Part shown: positions 17,191 to 25,766 of the stretch, one piece after another
Numbering within the stretch: position 1 is the first letter of the stretch
Layout: the number at the start of each line of letters is the position of its first letter
Assembly (NCBI GenBank): GCA_020351915.1
Contig: CP070673.1
Coordinates: 4,669,105 to 4,719,398, forward strand
From: Deltaproteobacteria bacterium
GTDB taxonomy: Bacteria > Desulfobacterota > DSM-4660 > Desulfatiglandales > B25-G16
Direction: 5' to 3'
DNA: 50,294 bases
Notes under the pieces: model-generated
Databases searched by the model: none
What the model was told of the DNA's origin: nothing
What the model saw: the letters and a program-made list of their open reading frames with translations, nothing else
Program-made: the position numbers and the translations under genes

Positions 17191-17588
17191 TTTTACCTCC
17201 TTTTTTTGGTCTTATTCTCCCGAGGCTCCCTCTGCACGATAATGTAATGGAGTTCTTTTCTACGAATTTCTGTATTTTCTTTGCTATGTTCAAGATACTA
17301 TGGGTTGCAACTGAATCCGAGAAGCAAAGGATAAATGGCACTTCCTGATTACAGTTCTCAAATATGCTGCTATCTAAGGGAATGTCCCCGAGGAACGGGC
17401 ACGAGTTTTATCGGCAAGATGTTCGGTCTTTTTTGTTCCGCACAGTTTCGAAATATTATGAGAGCTGGCGCATACAAAGTGGCTCATATTATTGCTGTCC
17501 AAAATAATCTGATATTTCAATTTGGAGCTTGAGATTTCAGTTACTCATCGCTCCTAAACTGAGTTCTGGAATTTCAGGTTATCTGTAT
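17191..17588. other. Intergenic region without a recognisable gene
   Basis: About 400 bases lie upstream of the RidA-family gene. One exact copy of GCTGTCCAAA is at 17494. Short open frames occur on both strands but have no ribosome site or familiar protein signature. The segment adjoining 17190 should contain the promoter of the RidA-family gene. Confidence 0.4.
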
Positions 17589-17974
17589 TCAAGAATGCCC
17601 TCCAATAATTGGAAGTGGAAGTGTATACTGGACAGGCTCGGGCACCAAAGGCACTATATGGAATGGATTGTTAATCGATTCCCATAAATCACGGCACGTA
17701 AGGACATTCCACCTGAGAAAAGCAACGAAATGAGAGAGAGACCATCCAAATGTGGAGGCGAATTTGAGGAGCTTGATAAGCAGTATGTGGCGATAAGCGC
17801 TGTCCAAATGTGTAGGTAAAGAGCATTTTCGGTGGTCCCGACAAAGGTCTTGACCTCTAAATTTTGCTTCAGGGCCTTGAGAACCAGCTTAATCTGCCAT
17901 CGATCTTTGTAGATAGCCGATATAGTGATGGCACTAAAACTGAAATCAAGGTGGTTAGTAATAAAATCTAGCCA
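17589..17974 (-). pseudogene. 3' remnant of an IS4-type DDE transposase
   Basis: The minus strand here encodes the C-terminal end of an IS4-family transposase in two frames. The first part reads LDFITNHLDFSF, then SAITISAIYKDRWQIKLVLK and ALKQNLEVKTFVGTTENALY, ending in LHIWTALIA. After a one-base shift near 17795 it continues LLIKLLKFASTFGWSLSHFV and LRWNVLTCRDLWESI. The family motif Y-x2-R-x3-E-x6-K is visible as Y..R...K......K, so the catalytic glutamate has become lysine. No 5' part with the two aspartates is present, so it is inactive. It lies directly after the stop codon of the HcrB-like gene. Confidence 0.8.
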
Positions 17975-17977
17975 TGC

Positions 17978-18964
17978 TTAATCTGCAATCATTTCAATCA
18001 AATCGACGAACATAGCCTCGATCATCTTCCTTCGAACAAAGGCCGAGACACCTATCAGAGACAGAGGGGTCGTCTGCTTCAATAATAGGTGGACAGCCTC
18101 TCTCATCGTTTCATGATTGACGACTTTACCCATCAAATAACGCTCCACCTCTTTGGCCCTGATCGGCTTCGAAGAGACCCCATTTAGAGCGATTCTCACA
18201 TCTTCCAGACCTTCGCTATTATTTCTTAAACGTATAGAAAGGGTAGCGATGGAAAAGTCCCATCCTCTGTGGCTTTTTTTCAAGAATCCCTCTTTCCACC
18301 CCTTAGCAGGTGGGGGGATGAGAACAGCCGTAACAACCTCGTTTCCATCCAACCGATGAGGCCTTCGGCCGTCTCCAGTATAGAATTTCTCCGCAGGCGC
18401 GCGGCGCTGTTGCTCGGGACCGACGATCACTATCTCTGCATCCAATGCGATCAGTGCTGAAACAGTGTCTGCAGCGGAAAGGGCAAAACATTTTTTTTCG
18501 CCCTTGACCACATAGCACGTGTTGCCCCCGCGCTTAAAACAATCAGACCTGGACTTCCACCAAAACGCAGACTGGTTGTAGTGGGCACACTTGGTATCCA
18601 GACAGATATTGCCCCCCAATGTGCCCATGTTCCGCAAATGATTGAAACCTACGGCAAGGGCTGCCTTGGCCAAAAGCGGATAAGTGTTGCAAATCAACGG
18701 GTGATTTACTATCTCTCGAAGGGTTACAGCTGTGCCAATCCTCAGCCTCTTTTCCTTATCATAGGAGATATCCGTCAATTCAGGGATTCTCTTGATGTTG
18801 ATCAGATGCCTGATAGGGAGGTTACGGCGTTTCAACATGGGTATAATATCCGTACCTCCCGCCAGGATGGCACAGTTTTCTCCCAACTCCCCTTTTAATT
18901 CCATGAGCTGTTTAATGGTTTTTGGCTCCGAATAGGTCAAGGTGGGAAGTCTCATATTATTCAT
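17978..18964 (-). CDS. hcrB: FAD-binding subunit of a 4-hydroxybenzoyl-CoA reductase-like molybdoenzyme
   Basis: A 328-residue FAD subunit of the xanthine dehydrogenase family. The FAD motif LAGGTDIIPM lies at 34-43 and the second FAD block MGTLGGNICLDT at 113-124. The decisive feature is an inserted loop with cysteines at 126, 142, 150 and 159. The spacing 16-8-9 equals, as far as I recall, that of the four ligands (122/138/146/155) of the extra [4Fe-4S] cluster in Thauera 4-hydroxybenzoyl-CoA reductase HcrB. That cluster is linked to low-potential electron entry for reductive dehydroxylation and is absent from ordinary CO or xanthine dehydrogenases. It is the third gene of an HcrA-C-B type operon. 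The exact substrate is not proven; related enzymes act on other aromatic or cyclic CoA esters. Confidence 0.85.
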   Translation of the reverse strand: MNNMRLPTLTYSEPKTIKQLMELKGELGENCAILAGGTDIIPMLKRRNLPIRHLINIKRIPELTDISYDKEKRLRIGTAVTLREIVNHPLICNTYPLLAKAALAVGFNHLRNMGTLGGNICLDTKCAHYNQSAFWWKSRSDCFKRGGNTCYVVKGEKKCFALSAADTVSALIALDAEIVIVGPEQQRRAPAEKFYTGDGRRPHRLDGNEVVTAVLIPPPAKGWKEGFLKKSHRGWDFSIATLSIRLRNNSEGLEDVRIALNGVSSKPIRAKEVERYLMGKVVNHETMREAVHLLLKQTTPLSLIGVSAFVRRKMIEAMFVDLIEMIAD

Positions 18965-18970
18965 TTCCCG

Positions 18971-19432
18971 TCATCCTTCCGCGGCCTGGATAGCCTCTAT
19001 GATTTTTGTATAGCCTGTACAGCGGCACAAATTCCCAGAAATTGCTTCCTTTATTTGATCGGCCGTCGGGTTCTTTACCCTTCCCAAGAGTTCTTTGGCG
19101 GTCAAGATCATCCCGGGAGTGCAAAATCCACATTGCACCGCTCCATGCTGAACAAATGCCTCCTGGAGGGGATCAAGGTCTTCACCGATTGACAGCCCTT
19201 CAATGGTTGTAATCTTACTCCCTACGACATCAATGGCAAGGGTGAGACACGATAGAATGGGCTTTCCGTCCTTCAAGACGGTGCAGGCCGCGCATTCACC
19301 CATGCCGCAACCCTCTTTTGTCCCGGTAAGTCCAAGTTTCTCTCTCAAAACTTCCAAAAGGGTGTCATTGGGTTTAACCACTATCTCATGGATTTCACCA
19401 TTAACCAAGAGCTCGATCGGTTTCTTTTCCAT
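18971..19432 (-). CDS. hcrC: [2Fe-2S] subunit of a 4-hydroxybenzoyl-CoA reductase-like molybdoenzyme
   Basis: A 153-residue protein with two [2Fe-2S] clusters. The N-terminal plant-type ferredoxin site has cysteines 42, 47, 50 and 62 (EGCGMGECAACTV and SC). The C-terminal helical domain has cysteines 101, 104, 136 and 138 (CGFCTPGMIL and NLCRCTGY). All eight ligands are present. It relays electrons between the FAD/[4Fe-4S] subunit and the molybdenum subunit. It lies six bases upstream of the HcrB-like gene and overlaps the end of the HcrA-like gene by 32 bases, so translation is likely coupled. Confidence 0.9.
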   Translation of the reverse strand: MEKKPIELLVNGEIHEIVVKPNDTLLEVLREKLGLTGTKEGCGMGECAACTVLKDGKPILSCLTLAIDVVGSKITTIEGLSIGEDLDPLQEAFVQHGAVQCGFCTPGMILTAKELLGRVKNPTADQIKEAISGNLCRCTGYTKIIEAIQAAEG

Positions 19433-21713
19433 GCTCCTGTTCCTTTCTCTTTAGTTCCCTCAAGATTCTTTCCGGAGTGATGGGCAACTCTTTGATCCTG
19501 ACTCCTGTGGCGTTATAGATGGCATTGGCGATGGCCGGTGTCGTGGGATCCAGAGATCCCTCACCTGTTTCCTTAGCCCCAAATGGTCCTTCAGGATCTT
19601 CTGTGATCACATGATGGATGTCGATTTGAGGGATTTGATTGGCTGTTGGCACCTTGTAGTCTAAGAAGGACGGATTCAATGTCTGCCCTCCTGCAAAAGC
19701 AAGGTTTTCGGAAAGGGCATATCCCATTCCCATTACGACACTGCCTTCGATTTGTCCCTCCACGGACATGGGGTTGAGAGGTCGCCCGCAGTCATGGGCA
19801 GCGGTTACCCTTAAGACCGTCACTTCTCCAGTCCTCAGATCGACTTCGACCTCTGCCACATAGGCCCCAAAGCTATAGGTGGGAGAGAACTGGTTTGGCG
19901 AGTTGTAGGAGCCCTTTACCAGCAAAGGAGAACCGCTGTTCTTCGTCTGGTATAGTTTGATAGCCTCGGCAAAGGAGATGAATAGATCAGGGGTTCCCTT
20001 CCCAAAAATCTTACGATCCTCTGCAACTAGATCATCCGGATGGACCTCCAATTTCTCTGAAACAATCTGAAAGATCTCCTTTTTGGCCAGATTTGCTGCC
20101 CTCAGGGCAGCGTTTCCTGCCGCGACGGTCACCCGGCTCGAGTAGGTTCCCGTATCGGGTGGAGTCAGTTGCGTATCCGCACTGGTAATGCAGATATCCT
20201 CGAGGGGGAGACCCAAGGCTTCTGCCACGATCTGGCAGATAATACTATCGGAGCCTTGACCAATGTCAGACGCGCCGGTCAGTATGCTGAGTCCACCGCC
20301 TTCACTAGCTTTGATGATAACCGAGGACTGGGCTGAGGTGGTGCCAATGGGGTCAAACCCTGCCCCCGAAGGGAAACCCCCGCACCCCAGGCCTATACCG
20401 TAGACTTTGTTCTCTTGTCTTTTTCCTAATTGTCGTTTCTCCTTCCACCCGGTCGCCTTTGAGACCTTTTCCAGACATTCTCCGAATCCAGAACTGATGA
20501 TCTTGAATCCAGCCGCTGATTCGTCTCCGGTTCGAAGGCCGTTTTTCAAGGCTATCTCCACTGGGTCGATCCCTAATTCCTCCGCAATCATGTCTATTTG
20601 AACATCCTGGGCAAAGTGCACCTGGGGACTGCCATGACCCCTCATGGCCCCGCAGGGGGGTTTGTTGGTGTAGATTCGATAGCCATCATACCGGAAATGG
20701 TCAAAACGATAGGGAAGGGTCTGAAAACTACCTACTATGATCGTTGTAGTGGGGCCAATGCTACAGTAGGCACCGCCGTCCAGAATGGCCTTGCATTGCC
20801 TGGCCACAATGGTTCCATCCCGCTTGACACCAGTCTTCATGAGGATAGCGACAGGGTGTTTTCTCCTGCCCGCCGCAAATTCTTCGTCTCTGGAATAGGC
20901 TATCTTGACGGGCCTGCCAGCTTTCCTGGAAAGCAGAGCGGCGCAAAAATCAAGGGCAGCCATCCCACCAGATTTCCCACCGAACCCACCGCCCACAAAT
21001 GGTTTGATTACCCTAATGCTATCCGCATTCATGCCAAGTGTAAGAGCCAAATGTTGTTGAACATAATAAGGGGTTTGGGTAGATGTATAAAGGGTGAGCT
21101 TACCGTTCAGATCCCAACTGGCCATGGCGGCGTGGGGCTCCAGGTAAGCATGGATTGCCGACTGTGTTGTGAAGGTATCCTCGCGGACCAGGTGGCTCTC
21201 AAGGAATCCCTTTTCAGGATCTCCTTTTTTCATGTGGACCTCCCGGCTAATGTTTCCCGGTGCATGATCGTGAATCTGAGGCGCATCGAGCTTCTGAGCT
21301 TCTTCAGGGTCAAACACAGCAGGAAGTTCCTCATACTCTACCTCTATCAGATCCAGCGCTTCCATGGCAACATCAGGATTGGTGGCGGCCACCGCTGCGA
21401 CCTCATCTCCAATGAATCGTACCTTGCCAACCGCCAAGGGAAATTCGTCCATATACTTAGGGGACCTGAGGATGAGACCATATTTTATCTTTAGCGTGTC
21501 TTCTCCTGTCACAATGGCCATAACACCTGGTAGTTTCATGGCCCTGGAGGTATCAATCTTTAGGATCCTTGCATGGGGAAAAGGACTGCGAAGGATCATT
21601 CCGCAGAGCATACCGGGCAGCGAGATATCATCGGTATAAACAGCTCTTCCTTTGACTTTGTCTTTCGCGTCAATGCGAGGTAACCGTTTCCCTATCGTAC
21701 GATATTCTTTCAT
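19401..21713 (-). CDS. hcrA: Molybdopterin-binding catalytic subunit, 4-hydroxybenzoyl-CoA reductase-like
   Basis: The large molybdenum subunit, 770 residues from the ATG at 21713, almost the size I recall for Thauera HcrA (769). An alternative start at 21758 lacks a ribosome site, while GGAGG precedes the chosen one at slightly long spacing. Cofactor-binding motifs are in order: YLEPHAAMASWD, FVGGGFGGKSGG, PPCGAMRGHGSPQVHFAQD, ASDIGQGSD and the C-terminal GAKETGEGSLDPTTPAIANA. The glutamate in GEG (about residue 718) is the expected active-site base. In the family this subunit removes or adds oxygen at the substrate carbon. With HcrC- and HcrB-like partners downstream, a CoA-ester aromatic or cyclic substrate is the best inference. 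Confidence 0.88.
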   Translation of the reverse strand: MKEYRTIGKRLPRIDAKDKVKGRAVYTDDISLPGMLCGMILRSPFPHARILKIDTSRAMKLPGVMAIVTGEDTLKIKYGLILRSPKYMDEFPLAVGKVRFIGDEVAAVAATNPDVAMEALDLIEVEYEELPAVFDPEEAQKLDAPQIHDHAPGNISREVHMKKGDPEKGFLESHLVREDTFTTQSAIHAYLEPHAAMASWDLNGKLTLYTSTQTPYYVQQHLALTLGMNADSIRVIKPFVGGGFGGKSGGMAALDFCAALLSRKAGRPVKIAYSRDEEFAAGRRKHPVAILMKTGVKRDGTIVARQCKAILDGGAYCSIGPTTTIIVGSFQTLPYRFDHFRYDGYRIYTNKPPCGAMRGHGSPQVHFAQDVQIDMIAEELGIDPVEIALKNGLRTGDESAAGFKIISSGFGECLEKVSKATGWKEKRQLGKRQENKVYGIGLGCGGFPSGAGFDPIGTTSAQSSVIIKASEGGGLSILTGASDIGQGSDSIICQIVAEALGLPLEDICITSADTQLTPPDTGTYSSRVTVAAGNAALRAANLAKKEIFQIVSEKLEVHPDDLVAEDRKIFGKGTPDLFISFAEAIKLYQTKNSGSPLLVKGSYNSPNQFSPTYSFGAYVAEVEVDLRTGEVTVLRVTAAHDCGRPLNPMSVEGQIEGSVVMGMGYALSENLAFAGGQTLNPSFLDYKVPTANQIPQIDIHHVITEDPEGPFGAKETGEGSLDPTTPAIANAIYNATGVRIKELPITPERILRELKRKEQEHGKETDRALG

Positions 21714-21967
21714 GGACGAGCCTTGCCTCCTGACCTTTGAACCTATTTGAAAATGCAAGAATAATTCTTACCTGCGATGGTTACAACGCCAAAGTCTTTT
21801 ACTTGTACGCCCCATCAACGTAGGAATATTCAGCCCCCCTGTTGCTAATACATATCGTGATGTTTTGATTTACGGTCCCCCAGGTGTTTGACCATTGTTT
21901 TGTGAGCCATTGATTCAATGGCAACTGCAGATCTTTTTCTCATCATATTTTGAAGAAATAACATAAT

Positions 21968-22255
21968 CTAGAGAAGCAGAATAAATATGGTAAGGGTGCA
22001 GAAGTCTGGTACTGCAAACCATGTGACACCCTTATAGATATCACCCCTGGAAGAATCTAAAGCTACTCTCTTGATGACATAGAGATTCATCCCTACAGGG
22101 GGCAGAATAAGGCCCAACTCACCAAACTTCACCATAATCACTCCAAACCAAATGGGATCAAGGCGCGACGCCGCAATTATGGGAAAGATAACAGGGAGGG
22201 TCATAAGTATCAAAGACACGGAATCGATGAACATACCGAGGATGCCATAACCGGG
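21968..22255 (-). pseudogene. C-terminal fragment of a TRAP large permease (DctM)
   Basis: About 95 residues of the end of a DctM-type permease: GYGILGMFIDSVSLILMTLP, then the VKFGELGLILPPVGMNLYVI block and a last hydrophobic helix. A complete DctM has about 430 residues, so more than three quarters is missing. There is no ribosome site, and the upstream neighbour is another truncated gene. It belongs to the classical DctM type, not the TAXI-fused permease at 7.9-9.9 kb, so it comes from a different, lost transporter. Confidence 0.75.
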
Positions 22256-22273
22256 ACTCCACTTTCCAATCTC

Positions 22274-22486
22274 TTATCCAACCTTATATTTGTCTTGAGG
22301 GGCCGTATCAATAGTGAGGATCCTTGCATGTGGCAGGTGGCCTCTCAGCACCTTGCCATAAAGCATATTGGGCAGGACTATGTCATCCACATATTTTGCC
22401 TCACCTCTGACCTGAGCCATATGATCGAGCTGTGAGAAACCTTTTCCCATGGCTGAGTATTCAGTAGCGGAAAATTTCTTGTGCAA
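22274..22486 (-). pseudogene. N-terminal fragment of a molybdenum hydroxylase large subunit
   Basis: About 70 residues matching the start of HcrA/XdhA-type proteins. AMGKGFSQLDHMAQVRGEAK is followed by YVDDIVLPNMLYGKVLRGHL and PHARILTIDT. These align with the first 55 residues of the intact HcrA-like protein just downstream, at moderate identity, so it derives from a different paralogue. It stops shortly after this point and is followed by the DctM fragment. It cannot bind molybdopterin. Confidence 0.78.
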
Positions 22487-22563
22487 ATTCTGAAAGGATA
22501 GAAAAAAGGCAGTTTTCCTTTAAAAGGGTTTATTCCAGAGCCAAAAAGAAAGGAGAAAGCGTC

Positions 22564-22786
22564 ATGAAAGTATAGATAAGCATCCCTGAAGCAGTAGCAA
22601 TCTTCGGGGAGATTCAGGCTAAACCAGAGAAACCTTTTGAGATGATGCGTGTACATATCAGAGAAGACGTTAATCACTATCTGTCCAAGATGATGGATAT
22701 GGAGTTAACCCATTTCCTTGGTGGAGACCACAATAAACGTGGTCTCGGAGGTTAATCATCGCAACGGCTCCTACGGTCTCGGGTGA
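22564..22786 (+). pseudogene. N-terminal remnant of an IS256/mutator-family transposase
   Basis: On the plus strand an ATG at 22564 begins MKV-stop-ISIPEAVAIFGEIQAK, then MRVHIREDVNHYLSKMMDME and LTHFLGGDHNKRG. After a one-base shift near 22745 it reads VNHRNGSYGLG before TGA. This is the conserved start of IS256-family transposases, whose hallmark is LTxFLG...R..NHRNGSYGR. It has a nonsense codon at position 4, a frameshift, and no catalytic domain. It is a dead insertion-sequence end between the molybdenum-hydroxylase fragment and the OYE-type gene. Confidence 0.75.
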
Positions 22787-22871
22787 TTCGAATTAGTTTG
22801 GTTAAAGGACCACAATCTACGGCCTATTTTCTGATTTTAGAATCTTCTCAACCCCTTTCCATCATGGATCT

Positions 22872-24809
22872 TTACACTCTGCAGCCGACTCGCGCTCCCT
22901 CATCTACGGCCGCCATGATGTCTCGAGGCTCGACACAATCTCCGATGGAATAAAGGGCCGGGACCTTACCTTCCAGTTCCTCGGCCAGGGTCTTGTTTGC
23001 TTTCATACCTACGGCGTATACAATGGTATCCGCCTTAATCGTCTGCCTGTTGCCTTCCTTATCGATTAAGGTTAACCCGTCATCTGTTATCTCTTCGTAC
23101 TTCTGCACCCCGGGCATCATGGTGACCCCTTTCTCGCGCAACCTTGTCAAGAGCCGACCACGCTGCACGGGGCCAACCTTAATTGCCATTTTTGGACCCC
23201 GTCTTACCACGATGACCTTCTTTCCTTGATCGGCCAATAACTCAGCGGTTTCACAAGCCACCATCTCGCCGCCGATGACCACTACGGTCTCACCCGTTTC
23301 CCTGGCGCTCCATAATATATCCTCTGCCGCGACTACATTGGTCCTCTCTATCCCCGGTATTTGGGGAGTCAAGGGAATAACCCCGGTGGCCAGTATCACC
23401 GCATCGGGCCTTTCTTCTTCGATAAACTGAGGGGTCATCTCCACACCGACCTTGATCTCCGCAGTGCTTTTCTCCAATTGGTGCACCAAATACTCTCTTG
23501 TGGAATTGATCTCGTGCTTGTGGGGCGGTATGGCAGCTATGAACAGTTGTCCACCTAACTTGGTCTGCTTCTCAAAAAGGGTGACGCTATGGCCTCTCTC
23601 GGCGGCTGCTCTTGCCGCCTCCAGACCACCGGGCCCTCCACCAACAACAAAGACCTTCTTTGATTTTTCCGCTGGGCTGATTTGATATCTAGGGTCCCCT
23701 TCCTTCCCAACACGGGGATTTATGATGCAACATATCTCTTCATCATCGAATATGTTACTCATACAACCCTGATTGCAAGCAATGCACGGAGCGATATCCT
23801 CGGGTCGGCCCTCGGCAACCTTGGTGGGTAAATAGGGGTCGGCAATCAGAGGCCGACACATTTCCCAGAAATCTAGCTTGTCTTCTGCTATGGCTTTCTC
23901 AGCCAGTTCAGGCTTGCTGAGCCGGTAACCCATGGCTACCGGTATATTCAAAACCTCCTTCATGCCCTCGGCTAGGTACAGCCAGTAACCGGGCGGGACT
24001 TCATGGGTAATCGAAGGGGTCATTGACTCATGCCAGCCCACCGTTAGACTGAGTAAATCGATGCCGGCTTGCTCTGTCATTTGAGCAATCTTTTGTAGGT
24101 CCTCTTCGGTATTGCCACCTTCCATGAGCTCAGAGGCATTCAATCGGAATATGAGGGGGTAATCATCTCCCACAGTTTTCCTCACCTCACCTATAAACTC
24201 CAATACGAACCTGGCTCTATTTTCAAGAGAACCTCCGTATTCATCGGTTCTCCTGTTTGACCAGGGACTCAGAAAGCTGGCTCCTAAGTAACCCCCATGA
24301 GCCCGCATCTCCACTGCATCGAAACCTGCCGCTTTAATTCTTCTTGCAGCCTGACCATACAATTTTACCAGTTCCCTAATTTCTTCTATCGTTAACGCCC
24401 GGCATTCACCGAACTTTCTTAGGGGTGATTTTAGAGCTGACGGGCCAACAGGCATTCCTCCCATTCCATATTCTTCAGGATGGGCGTACCGTGCCGTATG
24501 CATTATCTGGCAAACGCTCTTGGCGCCATTTTCTCGAATCACTTGGGCAAGCTTACTCAATCCAGGTATGAATTTATCATCAGAGGCCCCCAACTGACCG
24601 ATATAACCCTTACCGAGGGGGTGGGGATAGGCCCCCCCTACGGTCACCAAACCAGCTCCGCCTTTGGCCCTCTCGGCGATAAAATTAACCTCCCTATCGT
24701 TGACGGTACCATCATGGTTGGCAAAATTGGTTGTCGTAGATGCAAACTTCATTCTATTCTTAACCTTCAGCTTGCCTACCTGCCCCGGTTGTAACAGATG
24801 TTCAAACAT
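22872..24809 (-). CDS. Old Yellow Enzyme-type [4Fe-4S] flavoprotein, 2,4-dienoyl-CoA reductase-like
   Basis: A 645-residue enzyme with an N-terminal OYE TIM barrel (1-340), a linking [4Fe-4S] site and a C-terminal FAD/NAD(P) Rossmann module (385-645). The cluster cysteines are C342, C345, C349 and C361 (spacing 2-3-11), the same pattern as E. coli FadH. The barrel contains SPWSNRRTDEYGGS (181-194). Nucleotide motifs are VFVVGGGPGGLEAARAA and VVVIGGEMVACETAELLA. Such enzymes reduce conjugated dienoyl or enoate substrates with NAD(P)H. The usual AHGYL motif reads RAHGGYL here. A GGAGGAG site precedes the ATG. It is surrounded by gene fragments but is itself intact. Confidence 0.9.
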   Translation of the reverse strand: MFEHLLQPGQVGKLKVKNRMKFASTTTNFANHDGTVNDREVNFIAERAKGGAGLVTVGGAYPHPLGKGYIGQLGASDDKFIPGLSKLAQVIRENGAKSVCQIMHTARYAHPEEYGMGGMPVGPSALKSPLRKFGECRALTIEEIRELVKLYGQAARRIKAAGFDAVEMRAHGGYLGASFLSPWSNRRTDEYGGSLENRARFVLEFIGEVRKTVGDDYPLIFRLNASELMEGGNTEEDLQKIAQMTEQAGIDLLSLTVGWHESMTPSITHEVPPGYWLYLAEGMKEVLNIPVAMGYRLSKPELAEKAIAEDKLDFWEMCRPLIADPYLPTKVAEGRPEDIAPCIACNQGCMSNIFDDEEICCIINPRVGKEGDPRYQISPAEKSKKVFVVGGGPGGLEAARAAAERGHSVTLFEKQTKLGGQLFIAAIPPHKHEINSTREYLVHQLEKSTAEIKVGVEMTPQFIEEERPDAVILATGVIPLTPQIPGIERTNVVAAEDILWSARETGETVVVIGGEMVACETAELLADQGKKVIVVRRGPKMAIKVGPVQRGRLLTRLREKGVTMMPGVQKYEEITDDGLTLIDKEGNRQTIKADTIVYAVGMKANKTLAEELEGKVPALYSIGDCVEPRDIMAAVDEGARVGCRV

Positions 24810-24925
24810 TCATTCTCCTCCTTTCGTTCGAGAGACACTATAACAGGTTTGACCTGAGAGCTCTCTCATTTGCTTGAAGAATAGTCATGCCGATTAAAAG
24901 GCAGTATATTACGGTCTCGGGGTTA

Positions 24926-25120
24926 CTAAAGCCAGATTTCGGCAAATGGTGACGCCTTTTGCTTCGGATCTGGTAACGCAAGCTCACCGTATTTCATCTG
25001 CGGGATTAAGTCTATTCCCCCCGCCGTGACCCAGACCTTTTGTCCATTTCGGTTCATCAGGACAATAGCTTCTTCTATTGTCCTGGGGCTCAGATACCCA
25101 AATCGTGGTAGATTACGAAA
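24926..25120 (-). pseudogene. N-terminal fragment of a CoxM/HcrB-type FAD subunit
   Basis: The minus strand reads NLPRFGYLSPRTIEEAIVLM followed by NGQKVWVTAGGIDLIPQMKY and GELALPD, the standard N terminus of molybdenum-hydroxylase FAD subunits. The expected FAD motif AGGTDLIP appears as AGGIDLIP. It loses similarity after about 55 residues and ends at a TAG. It lies in the same frame as, and just after, the stop of the truncated protein at 25193-25429. It is not a copy of the intact HcrB-like gene, since the sequences differ widely. Confidence 0.7.
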
Positions 25121-25192
25121 TATCTTTGCGTCCTTGTCTTTGACGCTAATTTTCTCACAACCCTTAAGCCAACGTAAAATCTCAAACCAGCC

Positions 25193-25429
25193 TCACAGCT
25201 CCTTCGCAGCGAGAGAGACTCCCCATATGGTCTCCTTTATCCTTTTGGCTTCCGTTGTAGGTTGCCTCATCCACATTCTGAGGTCAATTTCCAAGGCTGC
25301 ATCCATACCATATTTTCCTTCAACGCCCTGAAACCATAGCCCATCTAAAGTGAGCCAATTCTTGCCGTATACCTCTATGAGCTTTATTAAGGTTTCCTTG
25401 GAAAGGCTTTTCGGCTCTGCCCGTTTCAT
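25193..25429 (-). pseudogene. Truncated paralogue of the DUF6125-like protein
   Basis: A 78-residue protein whose residues 8-70 align with the start of the intact 25767-26273 product. Shared features are the motifs KNWLTLDGLWFQ, EGKYGMDAALEIDLRMW and TEAKRIKETIWG. The cysteine-rich C-terminal half of the intact relative is missing, and the frame runs into a fragment of an FAD subunit after the stop codon. It has only a weak ribosome site. It is probably a truncated duplicate, though a short stable protein is not excluded. Confidence 0.6.
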
Positions 25430-25766
25430 TTTCTCTCTACTGGGTCATGAATCTAATAACAGTATAATACCTCGTTCAACCACAATCAATCGGTGGCTAT
25501 TGACAGCAAGCCGGGGAATAACTCTGGTAGTTATCATTGATAAGGATTCCCTTTCTGAGGGAAGAAGCATGGGGAAATTACTGTTGCGTGTCAAGGAGCA
25601 ATAAGCATTTTCCACAATTTATCGACCCCATAACTGTATAACGACAATAGATTTTCCGTATGGGAATGGAATGAACGCTGGCACGCCTCATGCGATAACG
25701 CTGGCTATGCAACCGTATTAGGCCAGGTGCTCTCACAAACCAACGGCAACTCCCCCTTTCGAGCCC
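25430..25766. other. Intergenic stretch among gene fragments
   Basis: About 340 bases lie between the two DUF6125-like genes. Both strands were read; open frames are short and none was recognised. Given the density of fragments around it, it may be decayed coding sequence too far gone to identify. Confidence 0.35.

Noticed and set aside
20598..21494. 298-codon plus-strand open frame
   Set aside because: It is antisense to the HcrA-like catalytic subunit and has no recognisable domain or ribosome site.
22378..22677. 99-codon minus-strand frame
   Set aside because: It overlaps the hydroxylase fragment and the antisense of the IS256 remnant, whose plus-strand frame matches a transposase.
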